From assembly GCA_015069695.1 (NCBI GenBank), contig JADCRZ010000004.1:62001-126000 (forward strand): 64,000 nt of DNA, written 5' to 3'. The DNA is from Williamsia sp. (lineage in GTDB: Bacteria > Bacteroidota > Bacteroidia > Chitinophagales > Chitinophagaceae). A program made the position numbers and the translations under genes. The notes beneath the pieces were generated by a model that saw only the letters and a list, made by a program, of their open reading frames with translations, did not search any database and was not told the origin of the DNA. Positions 1 through 6,755 of the stretch are shown here, one piece after another. How positions within the stretch are numbered: position 1 is the first letter of the stretch; the number at the start of each line of letters is the position of its first letter.

Positions 1-62
1 GGATGCCTGAGTTGGTGCATGCGCAGCAGGCCGTGCAGCTTTCCTTTTTCTGATAAATCAGT

Positions 63-70
63 TAATTTTG
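63..70 (+). promoter_or_regulatory. -7 promoter element (TAATTTTG) for the amidotransferase gene
   Basis: TAATTTTG matches the Bacteroidota -7 consensus TAnnTTTG exactly. Only five bases (CGCCT) separate it from the ATG at 76, so the predicted transcription start lies within about two bases of the start codon. No clear -33 TTG was found at the usual distance. The match is direct; its use as a promoter is inferred. Confidence 0.45.
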
Positions 71-75
71 CGCCT

Positions 76-888
76 ATGAACGACAAAAGGTTACGTGTTG
101 CGCTGCTGGATTTGAACGCCGGCCAGCCCAACCAGGGAATGCGCTGTTTGCGGGAAATTCTTTCTATTTACAACAGCAAGCAAGGAGTAAAGGTAGACTG
201 GGATGAGTATGATGTGCGTGTAAACAATGAAGTGCCGGATTTATCTTACGATGTATATCTGTCGAGCGGCGGACCGGGCAGTCCGCTCGAAAGTGAAGGA
301 AGCGAATGGGAGAATAAATATTTTGACTGGATCAAACAGGTAGAGGAATGGAATGCGGATGAAGCCAACCTGCAAAAAAAGTATGTGTTTTTTATCTGTC
401 ATTCTTTTCAGCTGGCCTGCCGTTATTTCAAGATTGCTACGGTATGCAAACGAAATTCTACTTCGTTCGGCATCTTTCCGATCCACATGATTTCATCCAG
501 CCAGGAAGTTGTGTTTCAGGGATTGAATGATCCGTTTTATTCTGTCGATAGCCGCGATTTCCAGGTAGTAAAACCCAATCACAATTTGGTACGTGAAATG
601 GGTGGCGCTATCCTGGCGCTGGAAAAAGAACGTCCGCACGTACCTTACGAGCGGGCCGTAATGGCCATCCGGTTCAATGATTATATGATCGGCACCCAGT
701 TCCATCCGGAAGCCGATGCAGTAGGCATGAGCATGTACCTGCAGCGCGAAGACAAAAAGCAGGCAGTGATCCACGAGCACGGAGAAGAAAAATGGAACAG
801 CATGATCAAACACCTCAACGATCCGGATAAGATCTCACTTACCTATTCGCATATCATTCCGAATTTTTTGAGCGCGGCGATTGCGTAG
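76..888 (+). CDS. Class I glutamine amidotransferase-like protein
   Basis: This 270-residue protein has the layout of a class I (triad) glutamine amidotransferase domain of the GMP synthase type. SSGGPGSP lies near residue 63, the likely nucleophile is Cys108 in ICHSFQ, and the His-Glu pair lies in GTQFHPEAD. These domains release ammonia from glutamine, but no synthetase partner is fused or visible, so the acceptor is unknown. The nucleophile context (CHSFQ) departs from the usual GxCxGxQ, so activity could be altered. I chose the ATG at 76 because the alternative upstream start at 19 adds a low-complexity tail and would precede the -7 box at 63-70. A terminator hairpin follows at 922-960. 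Confidence 0.8.
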   Translation: MNDKRLRVALLDLNAGQPNQGMRCLREILSIYNSKQGVKVDWDEYDVRVNNEVPDLSYDVYLSSGGPGSPLESEGSEWENKYFDWIKQVEEWNADEANLQKKYVFFICHSFQLACRYFKIATVCKRNSTSFGIFPIHMISSSQEVVFQGLNDPFYSVDSRDFQVVKPNHNLVREMGGAILALEKERPHVPYERAVMAIRFNDYMIGTQFHPEADAVGMSMYLQREDKKQAVIHEHGEEKWNSMIKHLNDPDKISLTYSHIIPNFLSAAIA

Positions 889-921
889 GGGGGTAGTGTG
901 TTACATGATTTTGCACAAAAT

Positions 922-960
922 AAAAAGCAGCACAGAAGTAAAGAACTGTGCTGCTTTTTT
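922..960. terminator. Bidirectional intrinsic terminator
   Basis: A perfect stem AAAAAGCAGCACAG / CTGTGCTGCTTTTT encloses a 10-base loop, with an A-run on one side and a T-run on the other. It lies between the amidotransferase gene (plus strand) and the tRNA gene (minus strand), so it can end transcription from both sides. Confidence 0.85.
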
Positions 961-964
961 AATG

Positions 965-1038
965 TAGCGAGGAGCAGACTTGAACTGCCGACCTTCGGGT
1001 TATGAATCCGATGCTCTAACCAGCTGAGCTACCTCGCC
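965..1038 (-). tRNA. tRNA-Met (anticodon CAT)
   Basis: On the minus strand the 74 bases fold as a cloverleaf: acceptor GGCGAGG / CCTCGCT, D-arm GCTCAGCTGGTTAGAGC, anticodon loop TTCATAA and T-arm GGCAGTTCAAGTCTGCT. The 3' CCA is not encoded. The anticodon CAT fits elongator Met. A lysidine-modified Ile(CAT) tRNA shares this anticodon and cannot be fully excluded by eye. The A31-C39 position at the base of the anticodon loop is unpaired. Confidence 0.93.
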
Positions 1039-1041
1039 GTT

Positions 1042-1075
1042 TTTGCAAATGGAAAAGGAAAGGCTTATTTGCAAA
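1042..1075. repeat. Inverted repeat in the tRNA leader (two TTTGCAAA palindromes)
   Basis: The 8-base palindrome TTTGCAAA occurs at 1042-1049 and 1068-1075, and the extended arms TTTGCAAAT / ATTTGCAAA form a 9-base inverted repeat. It lies between the tRNA 5' end (1038) and the -7 box at 1083-1090. It could be a precursor hairpin or a paired protein site; nothing in the sequence decides. Confidence 0.4.
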
Positions 1076-1082
1076 CGGGTGG

Positions 1083-1090
1083 CAAAAATA
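1083..1090 (-). promoter_or_regulatory. -7 promoter element (TATTTTTG) upstream of tRNA-Met
   Basis: On the minus strand this reads TATTTTTG, an exact TAnnTTTG match, about 45 bases before the mature tRNA 5' end. A second match, TAGTTTTG, lies just upstream at 1103-1110. Neither has a clear -33 TTG at the usual spacing, so either could be the real element. Confidence 0.4.
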
Positions 1091-1195
1091 GGCGTTTTTA
1101 ACCAAAACTACCTTAAAAATTAAGCGGCTTTTTGAATATTCTTGCGGCGGATAAAAACGTGAAAATGGTATAAGTAGAATCCTGTGAGGCTGTGG

Positions 1196-1807
1196 TTATT
1201 TTATTTCCAGTTGAAACATGCTTTCTCCTTCCAGAAATCCTTCGAGTTCATCTCCTACCACGCATTCACCCACACCTGCCGGTGTGCCGGTAAAAACAAG
1301 GTCACCGATGTTGACCGAGAAATAATTGGAGATATGTGATACAAGGCTGTCAAAGGGATTGATCATAAGGCTAGAAGCGCCTTTCTGCACTTCTTCCTTG
1401 TTTTTCTGGAAGCTGAAGCCGATGTCTTTCCGGTTTTTGACATTGGTGAACGGCACCCATTTACCGATGACGGCTGAGTTATCCCATGCTTTGGCCTTTT
1501 CCCAGGGCAGCCCCTTTTCCTTTAACTCGTTTTGAATATCACGGGCGGTAAAATCGATGCCAACAGTTACAGCATCATAATACTTGCTGGCGTGGCGTTC
1601 ATGTATATATTTTCCGTTTTTTGAGATGCGGAGCACCAGTTCACATTCGTAATGCAGCTCGTTTGTAAATTCAGGATAGTAAAAAGGTGTATGTGCCTGT
1701 AGAAGGGCACTTTTTGGTTTCATAAAAATAATGGGTTCATCCGGCACTTCATTACCCAATTCATGTGCATGGGCCACATAGTTACGTCCTACACAAAAAA
1801 TTTTCAT
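1196..1807 (-). CDS. Fumarylacetoacetate hydrolase (FAH) family protein
   Basis: This 203-residue single-domain FAH-family protein starts MKIFCVGRNY. The metal-binding carboxylates are visible as Glu54 and Glu56 in HYECELV and Asp85 in GIDFTARD, and the C-terminal FTGTPAGVG motif is present. Family members are Mg-dependent C-C bond hydrolases or decarboxylases such as acylpyruvases and oxaloacetate decarboxylases. The substrate cannot be read from the sequence. The ATG at 1807 is preferred to the one two codons upstream because it matches the usual N-terminus. The gene stands alone, upstream of the minus-strand tRNA. Confidence 0.85.
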   Translation of the reverse strand: MKIFCVGRNYVAHAHELGNEVPDEPIIFMKPKSALLQAHTPFYYPEFTNELHYECELVLRISKNGKYIHERHASKYYDAVTVGIDFTARDIQNELKEKGLPWEKAKAWDNSAVIGKWVPFTNVKNRKDIGFSFQKNKEEVQKGASSLMINPFDSLVSHISNYFSVNIGDLVFTGTPAGVGECVVGDELEGFLEGESMFQLEIK

Positions 1808-1954
1808 ATTCAAACGAGTTATTTGATGAACAATATCACAGGTGTCGATTGTACACTTCAGACGGTACGGATTGTTAACAACAATAATGCAAGTGAATAT
1901 TAAACCTTGTAAACTGCATAACGGAAACTCTAAAATAAAGATTCATACCCACAT

Positions 1955-2533
1955 CTAGCCACCGAAAGTTAAATTATTGCATTTGTTCATCGCTGCGCTC
2001 AAACCTTCCAACGCAAAACTTTCAATAATCTGAACACAGGCGGCTATCTTGGTTTGCACGATGTCCCGTTCATGCTCATGCCATTTGCCCAGCACCCATT
2101 CTACCTGCTTACCCTTCTGGTAATTGTTGCCTATTCCAAAGCGCAACCGGGCATACTGGTCTGTTTGGAGCGATTCCTGAATACTTTTCAAGCCGTTGTG
2201 GCCCCCGTCGCTCCCGGTTGGCCTTAAACGCAACTTCTCAAGAGGTATTGCCAATTCATCTACAATAATTAAAATACTTTCTATTGCAATACCCTCTTTC
2301 TGCATCCAGTATTTAATCGCCTTGCCACTCAGGTTCATATAGGTGGTTGGCTTTATGCAAACAAAGATTTTTCCTTTCCACCTGATCTCGGTCTGCTCAG
2401 CCAGCCGTTCGCTGTGCATGACAGCCTGGTGCTTTTTTACAAAAGCATCCAGCACTTCAAATCCAATATTGTGCCGGGTACCATCGTATTCAGCGCCCGG
2501 GTTTCCCAGTCCTGCTATTAAAAATTTGTTCAT
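1955..2533 (-). CDS. pth: Peptidyl-tRNA hydrolase
   Basis: The enzyme frees tRNA from peptidyl-tRNA that drops off the ribosome. The protein of 192 residues begins MNKFLIAGLGNPG and carries the family signatures: Asn11 and catalytic His21 in GTRHNIGF, KPTTYMNLSG, VDELAIPL around the catalytic Asp, and GGHNGLKS. An upstream in-frame start at 2569 would add 12 residues that do not fit the family. It follows rplY at a spacing of about 78 bases, and a hairpin lies in the gap. The order prs-rplY-pth is also known from Firmicutes as prs-ctc-pth. Confidence 0.95.
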   Translation of the reverse strand: MNKFLIAGLGNPGAEYDGTRHNIGFEVLDAFVKKHQAVMHSERLAEQTEIRWKGKIFVCIKPTTYMNLSGKAIKYWMQKEGIAIESILIIVDELAIPLEKLRLRPTGSDGGHNGLKSIQESLQTDQYARLRFGIGNNYQKGKQVEWVLGKWHEHERDIVQTKIAACVQIIESFALEGLSAAMNKCNNLTFGG

Positions 2534-2577
2534 AAATTTCCATTGCAGAATAGAAACGGCCACCTGCACATAAATAG

Positions 2578-2604
2578 AAAGGCCCGGCTTTTACACCGGG
2601 CTTT
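2578..2604 (-). terminator. Hairpin between rplY and pth, possible partial terminator
   Basis: A nine-pair stem with one bulged base (AAAGCCCGG / CCGGGC-C-TTT on the minus strand) lies just after the rplY stop. It is followed only by CTATTT, so termination would be weak. Its position inside the cluster suggests read-through control of pth. Confidence 0.4.
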
Positions 2605-2611
2605 GGAAAAA

Positions 2612-3286
2612 TTATTTTTTAGGAGATGCTGCGGCAGCTGGTTTTGCTGCGGGTGCAGCGCCTTTGGAAGCAGCCGGAGCGGGTTGTTTGGCTGCAACTG
2701 CACCAGGCGCAGTTTTATCACCGGAAGCTTCTTCCTGCTTGAGCTGGCGGGTCATAACGACCGATGCAATAGGTATACGCGGTGAATTCAGGATTTCAAA
2801 GTTTTCAGCCTGTACATCCTGCACGCGAATGTTTGCATTGAGCTCCAGAGAAGAAATGTCTACTTCAATGCTTTCCTTTAAAAACCGGGGAAAGGTTTTT
2901 ACTTTCAGGGATTTCATTTTGGTGATCAGCTTACCACCTTCTTTTACTCCATTGGGCGTACCGGTAAGCCTGAGCGGCAGGGTAGCAACTACGGATTTGT
3001 CTTCCACCAGTTCCAGGAAATCAATGTGCAGCAGTTCGTCGGTTACTTTGTCGAACTGCAGGTCTTTGATGATACAACGGTAGCTGTTTCCATCTACCTG
3101 CACCTGGGTGAGCTGAAACTCAGGTGTATACACCAGCGATTTAAAAGCGCTGGCAGGCGCAGTGAAATTGATTTCCTTCGCACCCCCGTAAATTACACCT
3201 GGCACTTTGTCCTCAGAGCGAAGCTGGCGGGTGGCTCGTTTGCCATGTTCGGTCCTGAGTTGTCCTTCGATTGTAATTGTCTTCAT
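2612..3286 (-). CDS. rplY: 50S ribosomal protein L25 / general stress protein Ctc
   Basis: This 224-residue protein is of the long (Ctc/TL5) L25 type, which binds 5S rRNA. Residues 1-90 contain the L25 core (RTEHGKRATRQLR near the start, HIDFLELVEDK). The following beta domain ends near residue 185. The last 35 residues are a low-complexity Ala/Pro/Lys tail (AAPAAKPAAAASPKK), common in Bacteroidota homologues. It lies 33 bases after prs and is probably cotranscribed with it. Confidence 0.95.
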   Translation of the reverse strand: MKTITIEGQLRTEHGKRATRQLRSEDKVPGVIYGGAKEINFTAPASAFKSLVYTPEFQLTQVQVDGNSYRCIIKDLQFDKVTDELLHIDFLELVEDKSVVATLPLRLTGTPNGVKEGGKLITKMKSLKVKTFPRFLKESIEVDISSLELNANIRVQDVQAENFEILNSPRIPIASVVMTRQLKQEEASGDKTAPGAVAAKQPAPAASKGAAPAAKPAAAASPKK

Positions 3287-3319
3287 TTTTATGCGTATTT
3301 GTTGTTTACAGTTCTGGGC

Positions 3320-4270
3320 TTATTTATTCCTGAGCTGCGAGTGAATAAACAAGCTGGTAATGCTTTTATTTTCATGGGCGTTGCGGATAGTAATGGCAAA
3401 CAGTTCAGCTGCGGAAACAACCTTTATTTTGTTCGTTTTTTCACGCAGCGGGATTGTATTTGATACTACCAGTTCTTCCAGCTGGCTGTTTTCGATGGTT
3501 GCATAGGCGTTGCCGCTCAGAACGGCATGTGTGCACAGGGCACGTACGCTGGTAGCTCCCTTTTCGATCAGCAAACCGGCTGCTTTTGCCAAAGTTCCCC
3601 CCGTGTCGCAGATGTCGTCAATCAGTACAATGTCCCTGTTGGTAACATCACCAATAACCACCATACTGGCGATTTCATTGGCCCGCTTCCGGTGTTTATC
3701 GCAAATAACCATTTCTGCGTTGAAATAGCTGGCGATTTCCCGTACCCGGTTGGTACTTCCCACGTCGGGGGCCGCGAAGGTAAGGTTTTTTAGCGTAAGG
3801 TTCTCTATGTAAGGGATAAAAATGGCAGAAGAATCCAGGTGATCAACCGGGATGTCAAAATATCCCTGTATCTGGGGGGCGTGCAGGTCCATGGTAATAA
3901 CCCGGTCGGCACCGGCCGCTACCAGCATGTTGGCCACCAGTTTGGAACCAATGGCTACCCGGGGCCGGTCTTTGCGGTCCTGGCGGGAATACCCATAGTA
4001 AGGGATCACGGCAATAACCTTGTACGCAGAAGCCCGCCTGGCTGCATCGATCATGAGCAGCAGCTCCATCAGGTTTTCAGTGGGAGAAAATGTACTCTGG
4101 ACTAAAAAAACGTATTCGCCGCGGATGCTTTCACGAAATTCTACCCCAATTTCACCATCACTATACTTGTGTGTTTGAACTTGACCTAAGGGGGCACCAA
4201 ATTTTTGGGCGATTTGTTCAGCAAGATACATGGATGCTGAACCGGAGAAGATTTTAGCGCTCGGATTCAT
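3320..4270 (-). CDS. prs: Ribose-phosphate pyrophosphokinase
   Basis: The enzyme makes PRPP from ribose 5-phosphate and ATP for purine, pyrimidine, histidine and NAD synthesis. The full-length protein of 316 residues has the Mg/ribose-phosphate signature DLHAPQIQGYF at 128-138 and the PRPP-binding loop DDICDTGGTL at 218-227. The flexible catalytic-loop sequence DKHRKRANE lies near 191. It is the first gene of the prs-rplY-pth cluster. Its start codon directly abuts a long dyad at 4271-4321, which probably lies in the 5' leader. Confidence 0.96.
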   Translation of the reverse strand: MNPSAKIFSGSASMYLAEQIAQKFGAPLGQVQTHKYSDGEIGVEFRESIRGEYVFLVQSTFSPTENLMELLLMIDAARRASAYKVIAVIPYYGYSRQDRKDRPRVAIGSKLVANMLVAAGADRVITMDLHAPQIQGYFDIPVDHLDSSAIFIPYIENLTLKNLTFAAPDVGSTNRVREIASYFNAEMVICDKHRKRANEIASMVVIGDVTNRDIVLIDDICDTGGTLAKAAGLLIEKGATSVRALCTHAVLSGNAYATIENSQLEELVVSNTIPLREKTNKIKVVSAAELFAITIRNAHENKSITSLFIHSQLRNK

Positions 4271-4321
4271 AAAGGGAATGTATGCGCACGAAGATAAAAC
4301 TTCATGTCATATATTCCCTTT
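4271..4321 (-). promoter_or_regulatory. Long dyad abutting the prs start codon
   Basis: Arms at 4271-4284 (AAAGGGAATGTATG) and 4308-4321 (CATATATTCCCTTT) pair over 14 positions with one mismatch. A second short stem, GAAG / CTTC, lies at 4290-4303 inside the loop. The proximal arm ends on the base before the prs ATG. In RNA this would place the start codon at the foot of a hairpin; in DNA it could be an operator. The structure is seen directly and the role is inferred. Confidence 0.55.
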
Positions 4322-4381
4322 AAACCGATTAGAGGTTTTAGAATCTGGTTGCTGATCCGAGCAGGACCGGTGTCATCCGGC

Positions 4382-4588
4382 TTATTTCATTATAGAAGCA
4401 AGCACTGGTTGTTGTTTTACAACCGGCTGTTTCGCGATTTGCTTATCTGTATTTGAATTGTTCGTATATACAGCATAGTAGATAGCTGAGCAAGCGAATA
4501 CAGAGATAAACAAGGCTGCGAATAACATGCCGATGCAGAACAATAAGGAAGACGTACCGGGGGTACGGGGAGACGTGTTTAATTTCAT
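4382..4588 (-). CDS. Small single-pass membrane protein, unknown function
   Basis: I do not recognise this 68-residue frame. From the ATG at 4588 it begins MKLNTSPRTPG, has one hydrophobic segment of about 22 residues (SLLFCIGMLFAALFISVFAC, about 15-35) and ends in a polar Lys/Gln-rich tail. The longer frame upstream to 4696 would overlap the divergent radC start and adds no plausible sequence. It lies 111 bases upstream of prs on the same strand. The membrane segment and tail look protein-like, but no family supports it. Confidence 0.45.
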   Translation of the reverse strand: MKLNTSPRTPGTSSLLFCIGMLFAALFISVFACSAIYYAVYTNNSNTDKQIAKQPVVKQQPVLASIMK

Positions 4589-4690
4589 TGGATTGCGATT
4601 TAATTTTTGTTTGATACCTGGAATAACAACGCTTCGCAATAGGGTGTTATTACCTGCATCGCAAACAAAAATAATAGCTAGTATTGGATA

Positions 4691-5389
4691 ATGCAAGAGG
4701 CAAGATATAGAAATTCCATTAAGGATTGGGCAAAAGATGACCGCCCTAGGGAGAAACTCTTACGAAAAAGTTCTACGGCACTTAGTGACTCGGAACTGTT
4801 AGCCATTCTACTCGTTAACGGATACAAAAACAAGACAGCGGTTGATCTTGCCCGTGAGCTGTTGCAGGCAAGCAAAAACAACCTGAACGAACTGGGAAAG
4901 CTTTCCGTAAAAGAGATGATGAAAATCAAAGGGATAGGGCAGGCAAAAGCCATTCTGGTTGCAGCTGCTTTTGAGCTGGGCAAACGAAGGCATGCCACCA
5001 GCTTTCTGGAGAAATACATCATCCGGGAAAGCAAAGACATTGCCCATTACCTGCAGGTGCTGCTCAAAGATTACAAGAAAGAAGTATTTGCTGTCGTGTT
5101 CCTCAACCGCGCCAATAAAATAAATCATTTTGAAATCATGAGCGAAGGCGGCATCACTGGCACAGTCGCCGACCCGCGCATCATTTTACGCAAAGCCCTG
5201 GAAGAAAATGCCGTCAGCATCATTCTATGTCACAACCACCCTTCCGGCAACCTCAAACCGAGCCGGGCTGATGAAGACCTTACCATAAAAATAAAAGAAG
5301 CAGCAGGATATCTCGACATCAAAGTAATGGACCACGTAATCGTGAGCGAAGAAGGCTACTTCAGTTTCGCAGATGAAGGATTGATATAG
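4691..5389 (+). CDS. radC: RadC family JAMM-domain protein
   Basis: The protein has 232 residues, the usual length. An N-terminal region with a helix-hairpin-helix-like stretch (KIKGIGQAKA, about 78-87) is followed by a JAB/MPN domain. Its JAMM zinc ligands are His181 and His183 in HNHPSG and Asp194 in PSRADED. The historical DNA-repair role of RadC is not well supported in other bacteria, and the domain resembles metal-dependent isopeptidases. It is divergent from the small membrane protein gene and stands alone. Confidence 0.93.
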   Translation: MQEARYRNSIKDWAKDDRPREKLLRKSSTALSDSELLAILLVNGYKNKTAVDLARELLQASKNNLNELGKLSVKEMMKIKGIGQAKAILVAAAFELGKRRHATSFLEKYIIRESKDIAHYLQVLLKDYKKEVFAVVFLNRANKINHFEIMSEGGITGTVADPRIILRKALEENAVSIILCHNHPSGNLKPSRADEDLTIKIKEAAGYLDIKVMDHVIVSEEGYFSFADEGLI

Positions 5390-5881
5390 ATCAATCTACC
5401 AATACACTCGGGACACAAACACCTGGAAACACAGGCAATTACAAAAGAAATCCGCACCTGACCTTTTATTTTGTTCCCTATTTAATTAAGAGATCATCAG
5501 GAGGCTTTTTTCTACCCTCTTAAGCACCTCTTATAAATCTAACAGGTTAACGGAGATTGAAGAGGCCTTTCAAATTGCGTTTTTTGAGGTTTATTGCCCT
5601 GTCTCAATATTAAATTATTGTTACCAAATTTGAAGAAGCAAAGTTATTTCGCACACCGCATTTTTTGTTTAAACATTGAATTTTCAACGGTTTCTGTCAC
5701 CTCTCTCCCATCAAAATCCCGGGCATGATTATGGCACAGTATGTAAAAAACAAAATTTGTCCAATTCATGATTTGGTCAAATCTTTGTAACCCTGCAGTT
5801 TTGGTGGCAAAATAGATAAAAGTTCAGGATAGGAATATTCGGGGACGTATACCCAAAATAAAACCATCTAAAGAGATCTAT
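5390..5881. other. 492-base intergenic region with one stem-loop
   Basis: No convincing gene is seen between radC and the 80-residue frame. A stem-loop at 5527-5565 has two stacked helices (CCTCTT/AAGAGG and AATCT/AGATT) around a 13-base loop. There is no exact TAnnTTTG box close to the downstream start. The region is AT-rich and could hold a long leader or a small RNA; nothing further can be supported. Confidence 0.4.
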
Positions 5882-6124
5882 ATGGCGAACCTAAATTTAC
5901 AGCTTCAACAGAATCAGAATAGTATACCAGCACCCCTTACCCCAAGAGACATTGTAAAAAAGCAAATCACTGACTATCACTACCATGTAACCGAAGAAGA
6001 CTTTGACCGCATGGTCGTAACCGACCAGCTTTCCCAAAGCCAGCTGGATCCTGCGCTGCAGCAGGCTGACGATCTTCTGAAACAAAATGAAACTACTTCC
6101 TATGATATTCTTGATAATTCATAG
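5882..6124 (+). CDS. Hypothetical 80-residue polar protein
   Basis: I do not recognise this gene. The frame starts at an ATG and encodes an 80-residue, Gln/Asp-rich soluble protein without a signal peptide or membrane segment. An N-terminal polar stretch (NLNLQLQQNQN) precedes a region with predicted helix and acidic character (VTEEDFDRMVV; QQADDLLKQN). Its composition is unlike random out-of-frame translation, and no longer frame competes on either strand. It is flanked by long intergenic regions and a nested hairpin downstream (6160-6242). Confidence 0.55.
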   Translation: MANLNLQLQQNQNSIPAPLTPRDIVKKQITDYHYHVTEEDFDRMVVTDQLSQSQLDPALQQADDLLKQNETTSYDILDNS

Positions 6125-6159
6125 ACAATCATGAGCAGAAGCTAACTTGTCCTTTTTCC

Positions 6160-6242
6160 ATCGCACAACTACATTGCAATAACTGTGTAACCAAGCTGCC
6201 TTCGGCAGACCTTTGTACTTTGTTACACATACTTTGTGCGAT
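6160..6242. other. 83-base nested stem-loop, candidate structured RNA or palindromic element
   Basis: Three perfect helices nest in order: ATCGCACAA / TTGTGCGAT (6160-6168 with 6234-6242), TGTGTAAC / GTTACACA (6184-6191 with 6222-6229), and CTGCC / GGCAG (6196-6200 with 6204-6208) closed by a three-base loop. They are separated by asymmetric internal loops. No T-run follows on either strand, so it is not an ordinary terminator. It lies between the 80-residue gene and the end of the DUF3467 gene. Confidence 0.6.
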
Positions 6243-6291
6243 TGATTAAACAGGCTGGCACAAGCAGGGAATGATAAAAAGCAGCATGCAC

Positions 6292-6603
6292 TCAGGCCTG
6301 GGCCGTAGGACCACCGAAATTCATAGGCAGGTCAACCGCTTCCAGGTCTTTGATGGGCCCGTTGATGGCTTCAAAACGGCCGATGTTTTCAACCAGTGCA
6401 TTCATAAAGCGTTTGGCATGCTGGGGTGTTAAGATAATGCGCGACTTCACCTTGCTTTTAGGCGTTCCTGGCATCACATTGACGAAATCAATGACGAACT
6501 CGGCGTGCGAATGAGTGATCACGGCAAGGTTGGCATATTGACCCTCTGCCACTTCCTCGGATATTTCGATGTTGAGCTGGTTGTTTTGATTTGCGTTTTC
6601 CAT
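6292..6603 (-). CDS. DUF3467 family protein
   Basis: This 103-residue protein matches the DUF3467 pattern: MENANQNNQLNIEISEE at the N-terminus, then THSHAEFVIDFVNVMPG and SRIILTPQHAKRFMNALVEN. The family is conserved in Bacteroidota and has no established function. The ATG at 6603 is supported by the family N-terminus and by the -7 box TACATTTG, which ends four bases before it. The in-frame sequence upstream of 6603 is not protein-like. The gene appears to be a single transcription unit. Confidence 0.85.
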   Translation of the reverse strand: MENANQNNQLNIEISEEVAEGQYANLAVITHSHAEFVIDFVNVMPGTPKSKVKSRIILTPQHAKRFMNALVENIGRFEAINGPIKDLEAVDLPMNFGGPTAQA

Positions 6604-6607
6604 GGGG

Positions 6608-6615
6608 CAAATGTA
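6608..6615 (-). promoter_or_regulatory. -7 promoter element (TACATTTG) for the DUF3467 gene
   Basis: On the minus strand TACATTTG is followed by CCCC and then the ATG at 6603. If this is the promoter, transcription would start at or one base before the start codon, giving a leaderless mRNA. A TTTG lies upstream, but at about 13 bases, shorter than the usual 19-21. Confidence 0.5.
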
Positions 6616-6704
6616 GGCGAATCTGCCACAAACTCCGGGAATATCTGTCCCATGGATGCATTGCCCCTTCCCCATCCACAGATGCAAAAGGATTGTGCTG
6701 AAAC

Positions 6705-6737
6705 AAAAAGACCGCCCCATCAAGGAGCGGTCTTTTT
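6705..6737. terminator. Intrinsic terminator after the SusC/SusD locus
   Basis: A perfect 11-pair stem AAAAAGACCGC / GCGGTCTTTTT with an 11-base loop and flanking A/T runs lies 19 bases beyond the SusD stop. It would end transcription of the minus-strand uptake locus. Confidence 0.88.
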
Positions 6738-6755
6738 ATACACCAGAAAAACTGA

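Noticed and set aside
1-53. Possible tail of a gene upstream of the amidotransferase, reading to a TGA at 51-53.
   Set aside because: Only about 16 residues are visible and they match no recognisable family; nothing distinguishes it from a chance frame.
5730-5750. ATGGCACAGTATG considered as a sigma-54 promoter.
   Set aside because: The GG element is present but the GC element at the required ten-base spacing is not.
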